Assembly: GCA_028688955.1 (NCBI GenBank)
Contig: JAQTXD010000001.1
Span: 99,682 to 163,681 of the forward strand
Direction: 5' to 3'
DNA length: 64,000 bases
Source: Desulfuromonadaceae bacterium
GTDB taxonomy: Bacteria; Desulfobacterota; Desulfuromonadia; Geobacterales; Pseudopelobacteraceae
Numbering within the stretch: the stretch's first letter is position 1; each line of letters opens with the position of its first letter. Position numbers and translations under genes: made by a program. Shown in pieces: positions 56,067-64,000 of the stretch. Below the pieces are notes generated by a model. The model saw only the letters and a list, made by a program, of their open reading frames with translations. It did no database searches and was not told the DNA's origin.

Positions 56067-57173
56067 ATGAGAAATTCAACGTACGATGTACTGATTATCG
56101 GCGGCGGTCCGGCAGGACTTTCTACCGCCTATCTGTGCCACAAACATGGCTTGTCCTATCTTGTTCTTGAATCTGGAAAAGCTATTTTTCAGGGGATTGC
56201 AAATTCCTATCCGGAAGGAAAACTGGTGTATGCATCAAAACCGAAAGATGCACCGGATCCCTTCATGGTAGATGAGTTGCGCCCACCGGACAAACCGGTA
56301 ACAGTGGAAAGTTATCTGCAGTACGTGCAGCATTTTGTGCAGCATGAAAGTCTTCTCGTGCAAACTGAAGTAGATTTTGAGGACATTAAGGACGAGCGGG
56401 ACGGTCTGACGGTTATCACATCAAAAGGAAATTTCAAAGGCAAGAAAGTCGTGCTTTCCTTTGGCAGTAACATCCCCCGAGAACTCTCCGTGTACGGTGA
56501 TGCTAAAATGGTCGCCAAAAATGTTGATGATCCTGGGAAATATGTCGGCATAAAAACATTGATTATTGGTGGCGGCAATACTGCCGCTGACGTAATCATC
56601 AATATTCTCAAAGCAAAGCGTGAAGCTGGAGACACTCATCCGGTCTACTGGGCGCATATGGCAGAGACGTTCGATGTCAATAAAGAGACCGCTCAACGAC
56701 TCGGAGAAGAGATTCTACTTGGTGGAAATATTAGATTATTGCCTGGTGCGATGCCTCGTATCGGTGAAGTAGATGATGAGGGTGTCGACCGACTTGTCAT
56801 CCGTATCAACGAATTCAAACAGACTGATGGCATCGATCTCTACCACGCCCTGAGCTTTCCCATGCAGAATGTCATTGCCTGCATAGGCTCATCAGGTCCG
56901 ATACCGATTTTTGATAAGCTGAATATCCAGAGTATTGCCTGCACTGCAGGTGTCTGCAAGATTGCCAAAGAGGGTGAGCGCCTGATACTGCTCACTTCAG
57001 AGTTCGAATCCACGCGTAAGGGGGTATACGTTATCGGCGGAGCAATTTCACCCTCCTACATGAAGATCAGCGAGGGATCAATTGCCGAGGAAAGGCATCC
57101 CAACCTCATATACACAGCAATCAATGACGCTTATTATGCAGTCGAAGCTATCAGGTCAAAACTGGCCAAATGA
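56067..57173 (+). CDS. FAD/NAD(P)-binding oxidoreductase of thioredoxin-reductase fold, no CxxC
   Basis: 368 residues. FAD-binding GGGPAG (12-17) and a second Rossmann motif GGGNTAAD (168-175); C-terminal YVIGGAISPSYMK. The redox CxxC of thioredoxin reductase is absent from the NAD domain, placing it with YpdA-like or ferredoxin-NADP-reductase-like relatives, whose partner may be a low-molecular-weight disulfide or a redox protein. Two cysteines occur at CTAGVC near 291-296, which could be a secondary redox pair. AAGGG precedes the ATG. Monocistronic; the electron acceptor is unknown. Confidence 0.78.
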   Translation: MRNSTYDVLIIGGGPAGLSTAYLCHKHGLSYLVLESGKAIFQGIANSYPEGKLVYASKPKDAPDPFMVDELRPPDKPVTVESYLQYVQHFVQHESLLVQTEVDFEDIKDERDGLTVITSKGNFKGKKVVLSFGSNIPRELSVYGDAKMVAKNVDDPGKYVGIKTLIIGGGNTAADVIINILKAKREAGDTHPVYWAHMAETFDVNKETAQRLGEEILLGGNIRLLPGAMPRIGEVDDEGVDRLVIRINEFKQTDGIDLYHALSFPMQNVIACIGSSGPIPIFDKLNIQSIACTAGVCKIAKEGERLILLTSEFESTRKGVYVIGGAISPSYMKISEGSIAEERHPNLIYTAINDAYYAVEAIRSKLAK

Positions 57174-57362
57174 GCTCGTATTTAAACGGAACCGAATGCT
57201 TATAATAAAGTGAGCCGGATTGACTGTTACTGTTACTCACCAGGCACGTAAAATCCGGTTATTTATCTGGCACACCTTGATTTTTGCATATGCTGCCATT
57301 ACCTTGGTAGCTTGAAGCTGTTCAATTGGAACTTTTTTTAATTACATAAGGAGTTATATTAG

Positions 57363-58304
57363 ATGAAGAAACACGCACTTAAGTATTTTGTATTACTTGC
57401 TGCCACACTTTTTCTATCCGCCACTCTTCTGGAATATGACGCCTACGCAAGAGCAGGCGGTGGAAGCCGTTCTATGGGAAGTAGCGGGTCACGCAGTTAT
57501 TCACGCCCGGCCAGTCCGCAATCCGCTCCTGTCCGTCCTCAACAGGCTGCTCCAACATACCAGCAACAACCGGCATCCGGGGGCTTTTTGAGAAGTATGG
57601 CCGGCGGCATAGCAGGTGGTATGCTTGGCGGAATGTTGTTCAGGGGACTCGGTTTCGGCGGTATGGGCGGAGGAATGGGTGGCGGAGGAATCGGTCTGTT
57701 CGAAATTCTATTGCTCGCCGGTATCGGTTACCTCATCTATCGTTATGTCAAGAAAAACAGAGAGCAAAGTTCAATGAATACCTTCGAGCCCGAACCATAC
57801 CGGGGGGGATATGCAACTCCGATAGCTCAAACCTATCAAAGCGCACTACCGGAGATTGATGATGTTGATACTGGCCTGACTCATATCAGGCAGTTCGACC
57901 CGTCATTTGATGAAAATCGCTATAACGACCTGGTTATGGACAACTTCTTTAAAATCCAGGGTGCATGGATGAATCGTGACCTTACACCGATTACCGCTAT
58001 TCTGACCGATGAAATGCGCCGTATATTCCAGTCAGACATTGATAAGCTGATCAGGGACAAGCAGATCAACCGGTTAGAAAATATCGCCGTGCGGAAGGTT
58101 GAAATTGTTGAAGCGTGGCAGGAATCCGGGCAGGATTATATCAATACGCTGATTTATGCAAATCTTCTCGACTATACGACAGATGAAAGCGGTTCCGTTC
58201 TATCCGGTAGCAAGAGTGATCCGGTCAAGTTTGAGGAATATTGGACATTTACTCGCCCCGTCGGAAACAACGCATGGAAACTGACAGCAATCAATCAGAA
58301 ATAA
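57363..58304 (+). CDS. Tim44-domain membrane protein
   Basis: 313 residues. Signal peptide or N-terminal anchor (1-29, AYARA), a Ser/Pro/Gln-rich stretch, a glycine-rich block (GGMGGGMGGGGIG), a membrane helix at about 110-127, then a Tim44-like domain (about 160-313: FFKIQGAWMNRDLTPITAILTDEM). Bacterial Tim44 proteins are poorly understood; the domain binds membranes in mitochondria. AAGGAG precedes the ATG. Terminator directly after. A TATAAT at 57201 upstream lacks a -35. Confidence 0.82.
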   Translation: MKKHALKYFVLLAATLFLSATLLEYDAYARAGGGSRSMGSSGSRSYSRPASPQSAPVRPQQAAPTYQQQPASGGFLRSMAGGIAGGMLGGMLFRGLGFGGMGGGMGGGGIGLFEILLLAGIGYLIYRYVKKNREQSSMNTFEPEPYRGGYATPIAQTYQSALPEIDDVDTGLTHIRQFDPSFDENRYNDLVMDNFFKIQGAWMNRDLTPITAILTDEMRRIFQSDIDKLIRDKQINRLENIAVRKVEIVEAWQESGQDYINTLIYANLLDYTTDESGSVLSGSKSDPVKFEEYWTFTRPVGNNAWKLTAINQK

Positions 58305-58306
58305 TA

Positions 58307-58337
58307 AAAACCCCCCTCACAAAAGAGGGGGGGGTTT
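58307..58337. terminator. Terminator after the Tim44 gene, usable from both sides
   Basis: CCCCCCTC pairs with GAGGGGGG around ACAAAA, flanked by AAAA and TTT. It begins right after the Tim44 stop and faces the end of the PilZ gene. Confidence 0.85.
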
Positions 58338-58369
58338 AATGCTATATGCAAGCTTATGCCCCGTTAAAT

Positions 58370-59476
58370 TTAATTCTGTTTCGTTTGTCCCCTGTATTGT
58401 TTCACACCATTCTCAAAGATTTGTTGAATCTCTCCTTTTGGATGTTCTTGAGCGTAGTACCAAAAATAATTAACCACCAACCCGAGTACCGCCAAAAATA
58501 TAATAATTAATACAACCAAGGTACTTTTTTTAATTCCTGAGATGGAGGATCTGTCTAACTGGGAGCTACTGTCAAATGCTCCCCGGAAGAGGTACCTCTC
58601 TCGCAACTGCCGTATTCTCTTAAGTTGTATGTTCGATATATAGGTCACAATCGCATCTTGATCACGTTCTTCAATATGCACAAACTGCACTCCGGTATTA
58701 AAGTACTCGCCATCACCTCCAACCACTGCATGGTTACGATTTGCAAAGACAACCCGCCCGATAACGTCAATCACCCGTTGTGGCGTCGGCACAAAAATCT
58801 CGAGCAGTACATATTCTCCAATCTCGAAACCATGATGCATGATTATTCGCAACCCGCTGCCGCTGATATTGGCTGCAAGAGGAATTATCGTATCCCAGGA
58901 GTTATCCACGGCCTCCAAACACTCGCTCGAGTCCCATGTCAAACGATCAATCGCACCTACCTCAGCAGCTTCTTGATGTGGTTCATGGGGCAATTCAGCA
59001 TCCTCAGGCAGCACACTGGTTGTCCAGCGTTGATCCTTTTGCTCCAGTTCACGTTGCCTGCGAAGATCCCGACGTTCCTGCCATTGTTTATGAAGAATAT
59101 CAATATTCTGCTCATGGCTCACAAAATACTTGATCGGCAGAAAAGCATCGATTCGATAAAATTCACGCAATTCATCTGATACGACCTCACCAATCAATCT
59201 CAGTAATAATTCCCGTGCATCACCCTCAGAGACAACTATCGCCCTGCAGCAGTAGCCGCTATTCTCCGTTTCACCGCGTAACTCAAGAATCTGCCCAAAA
59301 TGCAGCAGTACATTTACCGGTAGAATATCACGGGAGAGCTGCAGTGAAATAAGATCTTCATTAATGCCATGAATGATTGCCCAGTCTTTAAAAACGTCGG
59401 CATTAGGAAGTGGTATACCTACTCCGACTTTTTTTCCTACTGGAAAATAGTGTGAATAGAGCTCCATATCACTCAT
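58370..59476 (-). CDS. PilZ-domain protein with C-terminal membrane anchor
   Basis: 368 residues. The N-terminal about 1-100 resemble a PilZN/YcgR-N beta-domain; a PilZ domain follows (about 106-290) but is split by a charged insertion (125-190, REL and EPHQEAAE). The downstream motif NISGSGL (203-209) is intact, yet the usual RxxxR before it is reduced to one arginine (YRIDAFLPIKY), so c-di-GMP binding is uncertain. A single membrane helix at about 319-340 is followed by a short tail, leaving the domains cytosolic. GGAG lies nine bases before the ATG. Confidence 0.82.
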   Translation of the reverse strand: MSDMELYSHYFPVGKKVGVGIPLPNADVFKDWAIIHGINEDLISLQLSRDILPVNVLLHFGQILELRGETENSGYCCRAIVVSEGDARELLLRLIGEVVSDELREFYRIDAFLPIKYFVSHEQNIDILHKQWQERRDLRRQRELEQKDQRWTTSVLPEDAELPHEPHQEAAEVGAIDRLTWDSSECLEAVDNSWDTIIPLAANISGSGLRIIMHHGFEIGEYVLLEIFVPTPQRVIDVIGRVVFANRNHAVVGGDGEYFNTGVQFVHIEERDQDAIVTYISNIQLKRIRQLRERYLFRGAFDSSSQLDRSSISGIKKSTLVVLIIIFLAVLGLVVNYFWYYAQEHPKGEIQQIFENGVKQYRGQTKQN

Positions 59477-59507
59477 GAATCATGGCTCCGGATCGTACTC
59501 AGGGTGA

Positions 59508-59702
59508 TTATTGTTTGAGGGCGTTATTCAGGGAGGTCAATAATTGGTCGATGGCAACTTTGTGAACACCGGCGCCGTGTCCCAATGTTTCAAGATCGGC
59601 AATCTGACACTCGTAGCAATCAAGGTTGTATTTTTTGAAAACAGGTAACGTTTCCGGGTGCTGTTCAATGATATCGGCAATTATCATTTCCTGAGTAATC
59701 AT
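59508..59702 (-). CDS. DUF1858-domain small protein
   Basis: 64 residues. Reads MIIADIIEQHPETLPVFKKY then LDCYECQIADLETLGHGAG: the DUF1858/hybrid-cluster-associated pattern with two cysteines (CYEC) and the GHGAG turn. Function unknown; it may bind metal or a redox centre. GGAGG is perfectly placed before the ATG, right after the aspC terminator, so it may be expressed by read-through or a hidden promoter. Confidence 0.82.
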   Translation of the reverse strand: MITQEMIIADIIEQHPETLPVFKKYNLDCYECQIADLETLGHGAGVHKVAIDQLLTSLNNALKQ

Positions 59703-59717
59703 ATATGCACCTCCTGC

Positions 59718-59746
59718 ATAAAAAATGGGGCGCCGTGAGGCACCCC
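59718..59746 (-). terminator. Terminator after aspC
   Basis: Minus-strand RNA: ATGGGGTGCC, loop TCAC, GGCGCCCCAT (one G-U pair), then TTTTTT. It starts 14 bases after the aspC stop. Confidence 0.88.
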
Positions 59747-59760
59747 ATCCGGTTACAATC

Positions 59761-60957
59761 CTATTTCAGATTTTTAATCGCCTCTTCAATGCGATCCATC
59801 CCTTTGGTGATACTTTCCATGCTGATCGCATAGGATAGTCGAGCATATTTATCAGCTCCAAACGCCACACCCGGAACAAGTGCAACCTTCGCCTCTTCCA
59901 GGAGATAGGCAGCAAAATCAGTTGAGTTGTTGATGACAGTTCCAGCTGGTGTGGTTTTGCCGTACGCACAGGAAAAATTCGGGAATACATAGAACGCACC
60001 GGTTGATCTAAAACAGCTGACGCCCGGCATGGCATTCAGACGTTCGACAATGTAACTGCGGCGCTTTTCAAATTCAACGCACATTGCTGCAACCGCATCC
60101 TGCGACCCGTTAAGCGCCTCAACCGAGGCTTTCTGGGCGATAGAAGTTGCATTTGAAGTTGACTGAGACTGCATCTTTGTCATTGCCGCCATCAGCTCTT
60201 TCGGACCACAGGCATAGCCGATGCGCCAGCCGGTCATTGCATAGGTTTTGGAAACTCCATTGACTACCACGGTACGGGATTTAAGTTCTGGAACAACTTG
60301 AACTATATTGGCAAATTTCATGCCGTCATAAATAAGACGTTCATAGATATCGTCTGAGATTATCAGAAAATTGTGCTTTAAACAAACCTCCCCGAGTGCC
60401 TTGAGCTCAGCTTCGGAGTAGCTGGTTCCGGTCGGATTACACGGAGAATTAAGGATGAGGGCCTTAGTATTGGCTGTGATAGCATTTTCAAGTTGTGCAG
60501 GAGTAATTTTAAACGCGGTTTCCTCTCCGGTTTCAATAAATACGGGAGTACCACCGGCCAGTACAACCTGATCAGGATATGAAACCCAGTATGGTGCGGG
60601 AATTATAACTTCATCACCTTCCTGAACGAGCGCCTGGGATATGTTGTAAAGCGTATGCTTGGCTCCACAGGCAACAGATATTTCATCACGAGTGTATTCA
60701 AGGTTGTGGTCCCGCTTCATTTTCGCAATGATTGCATCCTTCAAGTCATCTGCACCACCAACCGGCATGTAACGGGTAAAACCGGCATCAATTGCCTTCT
60801 TGCCAGCTTCACGGATGTTGGCAGGTGTATCAAAATCCGGTTCACCAGCACCAAAACCGATAACATCAACACCTTGTGCTTTTAAAGCTTTGGCTTTGGC
60901 ATCAATTGCCAGAGTTGGTGATGGCTGAATCTTATTCACGCGGTCTGCAAGTTTCAT
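59761..60957 (-). CDS. aspC: PLP-dependent aspartate/aromatic aminotransferase
   Basis: 398 residues, fold type I class I aminotransferase. Lysine that binds pyridoxal phosphate is in VSKTYAMTGWRIGY; NSPCNPTGTSYS and the C-terminal arginine (KYARLSYA) are typical. Family members act on aspartate, and some on aromatic amino acids or arogenate; given the aromatic catabolism operon at 20-31 kb, a role in arylpyruvate formation is possible but it is not linked to it. GGAGG precedes the ATG. Follows coaD by 58 bases. Confidence 0.92.
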   Translation of the reverse strand: MKLADRVNKIQPSPTLAIDAKAKALKAQGVDVIGFGAGEPDFDTPANIREAGKKAIDAGFTRYMPVGGADDLKDAIIAKMKRDHNLEYTRDEISVACGAKHTLYNISQALVQEGDEVIIPAPYWVSYPDQVVLAGGTPVFIETGEETAFKITPAQLENAITANTKALILNSPCNPTGTSYSEAELKALGEVCLKHNFLIISDDIYERLIYDGMKFANIVQVVPELKSRTVVVNGVSKTYAMTGWRIGYACGPKELMAAMTKMQSQSTSNATSIAQKASVEALNGSQDAVAAMCVEFEKRRSYIVERLNAMPGVSCFRSTGAFYVFPNFSCAYGKTTPAGTVINNSTDFAAYLLEEAKVALVPGVAFGADKYARLSYAISMESITKGMDRIEEAIKNLK

Positions 60958-61015
60958 CTCTGTTCCTCCTCAGTCTCGATTGAGTGCATATTTTCAAGGA
61001 AAATATGTATTGCTT

Positions 61016-61501
61016 TCATAGTAAGGCATATTTGAGCCGTAATGCAGTTTTTACTTCCGGCGGGACAAACTTGTCGATTGAGCCGTTAAGTGAGCAAACC
61101 TCCTTGACGATTGAAGAGGAAAGATAGCCGTACTGTAACGAAGTCATCATAAAAAGAGTTTCAATCTCCCGACCTATACTACTGTTCATCTGGGCTATCT
61201 GAAATTCATACTCAAAATCAGATATGGCCCGAAGTCCACGGATAATGACATGGGCACCGCGCGAGGATACGTAATCTATCAGAAGACCGCTAAAAGTGTC
61301 AACTGTGACCCGACCATCACTCTTTACGACATCCTGAATCAGTTCCACCCGCTCATCAGTTGTAAAAAGTGCATTTTTTTGAGAATTTGTGGCAACAGCG
61401 ACGATGATTTCATCGAAAATAGTCAATCCACGCTTGATTATATCAATGTGACCATAGGTAATCGGGTCAAAGGACCCCGGATATACAGCAATTTTCTTCA
61501 T
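61016..61501 (-). CDS. coaD: Phosphopantetheine adenylyltransferase
   Basis: 161 residues. Makes dephospho-CoA from phosphopantetheine and ATP. Nucleotidyltransferase motif YGHIDI near 17-22, ISDFEYEFQ, and the C-terminal SSSIVKEV. ATG overlaps the rsmD stop by one base (TAATG), the common rsmD-coaD pair. Confidence 0.96.
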   Translation of the reverse strand: MKKIAVYPGSFDPITYGHIDIIKRGLTIFDEIIVAVATNSQKNALFTTDERVELIQDVVKSDGRVTVDTFSGLLIDYVSSRGAHVIIRGLRAISDFEYEFQIAQMNSSIGREIETLFMMTSLQYGYLSSSIVKEVCSLNGSIDKFVPPEVKTALRLKYALL

Positions 61502-62061
61502 TACCCCTCCAGTATAAAAAATTCAAGAGCAGTTTCACCATAGACGCGACGATCATAACGCATGAGATTTCCATACGAATCCTGGAGCGGATTACGCACA
61601 GAACACTCAGCAACGACGATGGAATGCGGTGCAAGAATACCAGGGGCATTGAGCGCCTCAAGTAGATGCGGGTACATTTCAGATGCATACGGAGGGTCAA
61701 GGAAAACAAGGTCATAGTGAGTACCTGACCTGGGACTCCCCTGCAACGCACGTACTGCATCAGTCAGTAATGTTTCAGAACGATCCTGAAAATTGGTAAC
61801 CTTGATATTCTTAAGAAGTATCGCCATAACCGATTGGTTACATTCTATAAAACAACAGTATCGGGCCCCGCGGCTTAACGCTTCAATCCCGAGAGCCCCG
61901 CTACCTGCACAAACATCAAGCACTCGGATATCAGAAAAATCAATACGACTGCACAGAATATTAAAAAGCGCTTCTTTAACCCGGTCCGAGGTCGGTCTGG
62001 TTGACAAATCCGGTGGGGAAAAGAGCTTCTTGCCGCGACATATTCCGGAGATGACACGCAT
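61501..62061 (-). CDS. rsmD: 16S rRNA (guanine966-N2)-methyltransferase
   Basis: 186 residues. Begins MRVISGICRGKKL; SAM-binding VLDVCAGSGALGIEALSRGA and the catalytic FLDPPY motif. Methylates G966 of 16S rRNA. Translationally coupled to coaD. AAGGA lies ahead of the ATG. Confidence 0.95.
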   Translation of the reverse strand: MRVISGICRGKKLFSPPDLSTRPTSDRVKEALFNILCSRIDFSDIRVLDVCAGSGALGIEALSRGARYCCFIECNQSVMAILLKNIKVTNFQDRSETLLTDAVRALQGSPRSGTHYDLVFLDPPYASEMYPHLLEALNAPGILAPHSIVVAECSVRNPLQDSYGNLMRYDRRVYGETALEFFILEG

Positions 62062-62091
62062 ACAGCCAGATCCTTAAATCAATTTTGATGG

Positions 62092-62120
62092 AAGCTAACG
62101 TAAATAGTATGATTGGTCAA
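62092..62120 (-). promoter_or_regulatory. Candidate promoter for rsmD-coaD-aspC
   Basis: Minus strand: TTGACC (62115-62120), 17-base spacer, TAGCTT (62092-62097). The -10 is weak. Confidence 0.35.
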
Positions 62121-62248
62121 GTTCTTAGACCGCACGAACCGCTTCGATGTGATATGAGCATTACCGCACCACAAGCGACATAACGAGGTGTGTCACCGTA
62201 CTCTGTTTTTTGTAGCCATATTTTCAGTAAATGATAGTATAAGACCCC

Positions 62249-64000
62249 GTGATTACTCAATCAAATGACATACCGGCTGACGGAGTTGATCCAAAAACTC
62301 TTTCATCCCTGATTATCGAGCTGAATATTGCCCGCCGCAACAGTCTTGCCTACCCAAAGGGGCATCCGTCTGTTGCTTCTTCGTTACTCAAAGTACTTCG
62401 TATCTACGAAAATCTACTGGATATTCATGAGGAGTTTATTCTTGGCGTCACAAGTGATGCCCTGATGGTCTCCGGTGTAACACTTGAAAAAACAAATCTG
62501 GTGTATCGGGATTTTTCAAGGGTCCTTTTTGAACGCGGAATCGGTGCACTGGTATTCCAGCGTGGCCTGACAATCGGTGAACTCACAAACTTTATTTCTA
62601 TACTTGGACTTAAACGCGAGCAAATCAATCAGTATGGTGGCATTGAGCAGTTATGGTCGAAAGCCGGTATCTCCTCATTGTTAATTCGTCCGATCAGATA
62701 TGATATTTTTCAGACTTCAGATGAGGACTCGGTTACTACCGACCTCGATTCAGCTTCAGGAGAAGGGGTGTGGGACAAATTCGCACGAGAGCTGACTCTC
62801 GGAGAACTTCCATACGGGAATGACGAAGACGTACGTTTTGACCCGGAAATTCTCGCTGAGGTTCTGAATCAGCAATTTGCCGATGGCGCCATATCTACTG
62901 ATGAAGTACGCAGAGCAATTTCTGATCTTCTTGCGCCTACGGCTCTGGATTCTTCCCTAGGGACACTTTCCGGTAAACCGTATCAAAAACTGGCCGCATT
63001 TATCAATAATCTTACCCCGGAGCTACGCAGGCAATTCCTGGACAGCTCATTCAGGTCTAAAAGTCATGGGCGACAAAACGCCGCAGAACAAATTATCAAT
63101 AATCTTTCAAGCATCACCATTCTTGAAACACTAGAAGATATCAATCGCAACCTTCTCAATGTTTCTCCTGCCGTTTTTGACCTATTACAGCGACTCGGTC
63201 GAAATGTTACCCAGTCACGCATCGATAATGAAAGTGATTTGGGTGGTGATGACCTCTCCACAAAAATGAAGACTCTCTTCCGGGAACACCCCTCCGAAGA
63301 GTTTGTACCCGATGATTACCAGAAAAAACTATCAATGATTATCGCTTCTGACGAGATTTCACGTTTCAATATGGAAGAGGTTACCGACTTACTGCATACG
63401 ACAGAAAGCAGCTCTATTGAAAGTAGCATCGGACAGATACTGATGAACCTGATACGCGACGGAGTTGAAACTCCTGAAGAGCGCGATCTGCTGCTTCAAA
63501 ACCTGAGCGATATGTTTGGACTGTATCTGCAAACTGGTGACTATGGCCAATTGCTCATGATGATGCACCACCTGACAGATGATACATTCCCACTTGAGAT
63601 CCAGGACCTGCTCCGTAAAAAATACAGCCAACGTGTTTTTCTGGAGGAGATACTGGATGGACTCACTGTTTGGGGAAAACCGCGCTATGGCGATATCCGC
63701 TCGCTGATTACTATGGTGGGTAGTCCGTTTGTCGAGGCAATTCTTGATCGACTTGCGGAAGAAAAAAACATGTCATTGCGGCGATTTTACATGGATTGCC
63801 TCATTGAAATGGACTCACTGGCGAAAGAGCCTGTCATCGCCCGCATTACTGATAAGCGATGGTACTTCCAGCGAAATTTATTGATAATTCTTACCGCCAT
63901 TAATGATCCTGCTGTTGTTCCGAACATCAGACCTCTCCTGCGAACCAATGAGCACCGACTCCGTCTTGAAGTAATGAGAACCCTTGTGCACTTCCGGGAC
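62249..64000 (+). CDS. Large HEAT-like helical protein, 3' end outside window
   Basis: Translated by hand; open from a GTG at 62249 (an in-frame stop lies at 62240-62242) to the right edge, 584 codons. No signal peptide or membrane segment. The first about 150 residues (LSSLIIELNIARRNSLAYPKG onward) form a helical domain of a type seen with HEAT-repeat proteins in deltaproteobacteria; later parts (FVEAILDRLAEEKN, DPAVVPNIRPLLR, RLRLEVMRTLVHF) look like HEAT repeats. No ribosome site precedes the GTG; the next in-frame ATG is at 62463, inside conserved-looking sequence. The function is unknown; it resembles the HEAT protein of the che operon only in kind. Confidence 0.75.
   Translation, partial: MITQSNDIPADGVDPKTLSSLIIELNIARRNSLAYPKGHPSVASSLLKVLRIYENLLDIHEEFILGVTSDALMVSGVTLEKTNLVYRDFSRVLFERGIGALVFQRGLTIGELTNFISILGLKREQINQYGGIEQLWSKAGISSLLIRPIRYDIFQTSDEDSVTTDLDSASGEGVWDKFARELTLGELPYGNDEDVRFDPEILAEVLNQQFADGAISTDEVRRAISDLLAPTALDSSLGTLSGKPYQKLAAFINNLTPELRRQFLDSSFRSKSHGRQNAAEQIINNLSSITILETLEDINRNLLNVSPAVFDLLQRLGRNVTQSRIDNESDLGGDDLSTKMKTLFREHPSEEFVPDDYQKKLSMIIASDEISRFNMEEVTDLLHTTESSSIESSIGQILMNLIRDGVETPEERDLLLQNLSDMFGLYLQTGDYGQLLMMMHHLTDDTFPLEIQDLLRKKYSQRVFLEEILDGLTVWGKPRYGDIRSLITMVGSPFVEAILDRLAEEKNMSLRRFYMDCLIEMDSLAKEPVIARITDKRWYFQRNLLIILTAINDPAVVPNIRPLLRTNEHRLRLEVMRTLVHFRD

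Noticed and set aside
57268..57295. Sigma-54-like promoter (TGGCAC ... TTGCAT) upstream of the Tim44 gene
   Set aside because: The GG and GC elements are 15 bases apart instead of 10, so it cannot be a normal sigma-54 site.
1..64000. CRISPR arrays, insertion sequences, prophage genes, tRNA or rRNA genes
   Set aside because: Looked for spaced direct repeats, transposase or integrase motifs and tRNA T-loop signatures in the gaps; none were seen. Short intergenic gaps leave little room for them.

Overview
The window reads as a chromosomal segment from an anaerobic, respiratory, chemotactic Gram-negative bacterium, most likely a Geobacter-type member of the Desulfuromonadia. This is inferred from gene content and not tested by phylogeny. 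The pointers are ferredoxin-linked indolepyruvate oxidoreductase with phenylacetate-CoA ligase, a cbb3-type oxidase in an otherwise anaerobic gene set, an HpnH-type hopanoid radical SAM enzyme, DUF4388/PATAN and PilZ signalling proteins, and LptE showing an outer membrane. Genes are tightly packed, often overlap by 1 to 4 bases, and frequently use GTG or TTG starts. I saw no tRNA, rRNA, CRISPR array, insertion sequence or prophage, and no gene-free stretch above 300 bases.

Layout: 1-6.1 kb holds two sensor kinases (the left one cut by the window edge), a YkgJ-type cysteine-cluster protein and a CheX-like phosphatase. 6.2-9.2 kb is a compact cbb3 oxidase operon with an unusual division of its c-type hemes. 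9.3-12.5 kb is guaA and guaB, each apparently with its own promoter. 12.7-20.0 kb is a divergent housekeeping block: rnc, a radical SAM gene and an M42 peptidase leftward; tmk, holB, ricT and metG rightward.

20.2-31.1 kb is one long leftward block: iorA-iorB-paaK-ACT-livK-livK-livH-livM-livG-livF-hpnH. It looks like an uptake and oxidation system for aromatic or branched amino acids (2-oxoacid to acyl-CoA, with ferredoxin reduction), with a hopanoid-type radical SAM gene at its end. Divergent from it are nadB, a monofunctional chorismate mutase, a free-standing DAHP-synthase regulatory (FL) domain, and a beta-carbonic anhydrase; rpsT follows on its own promoter.

34.7-38.6 kb is leuS-lptE-holA. 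Upstream of it, 38.7-48.7 kb is a nine-gene chemosensory operon (PATAN-REC-GAF protein, CheY, CheA, ExeA-type ATPase, two CheW, HEAT-repeat protein, CheR, CheB) with no receptor gene. 48.9-54.2 kb is der, era, glnS and miaB. 54.3-64.0 kb is mixed: an HAD nucleotidase, a small exported protein, a YtxH protein, a flavin reductase-like enzyme, a Tim44-domain protein, a membrane-anchored PilZ protein, a DUF1858 protein, aspC, coaD, rsmD and the 5' part of a large HEAT-like protein running off the right edge.

The most unusual points are the heme redistribution in the cbb3 oxidase, the orphan FL domain beside chorismate mutase, the ATPase and HEAT protein inside a receptor-less chemosensory operon, and the HpnH gene attached to an amino-acid catabolic operon. 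Several intergenic dyads also look like operators.
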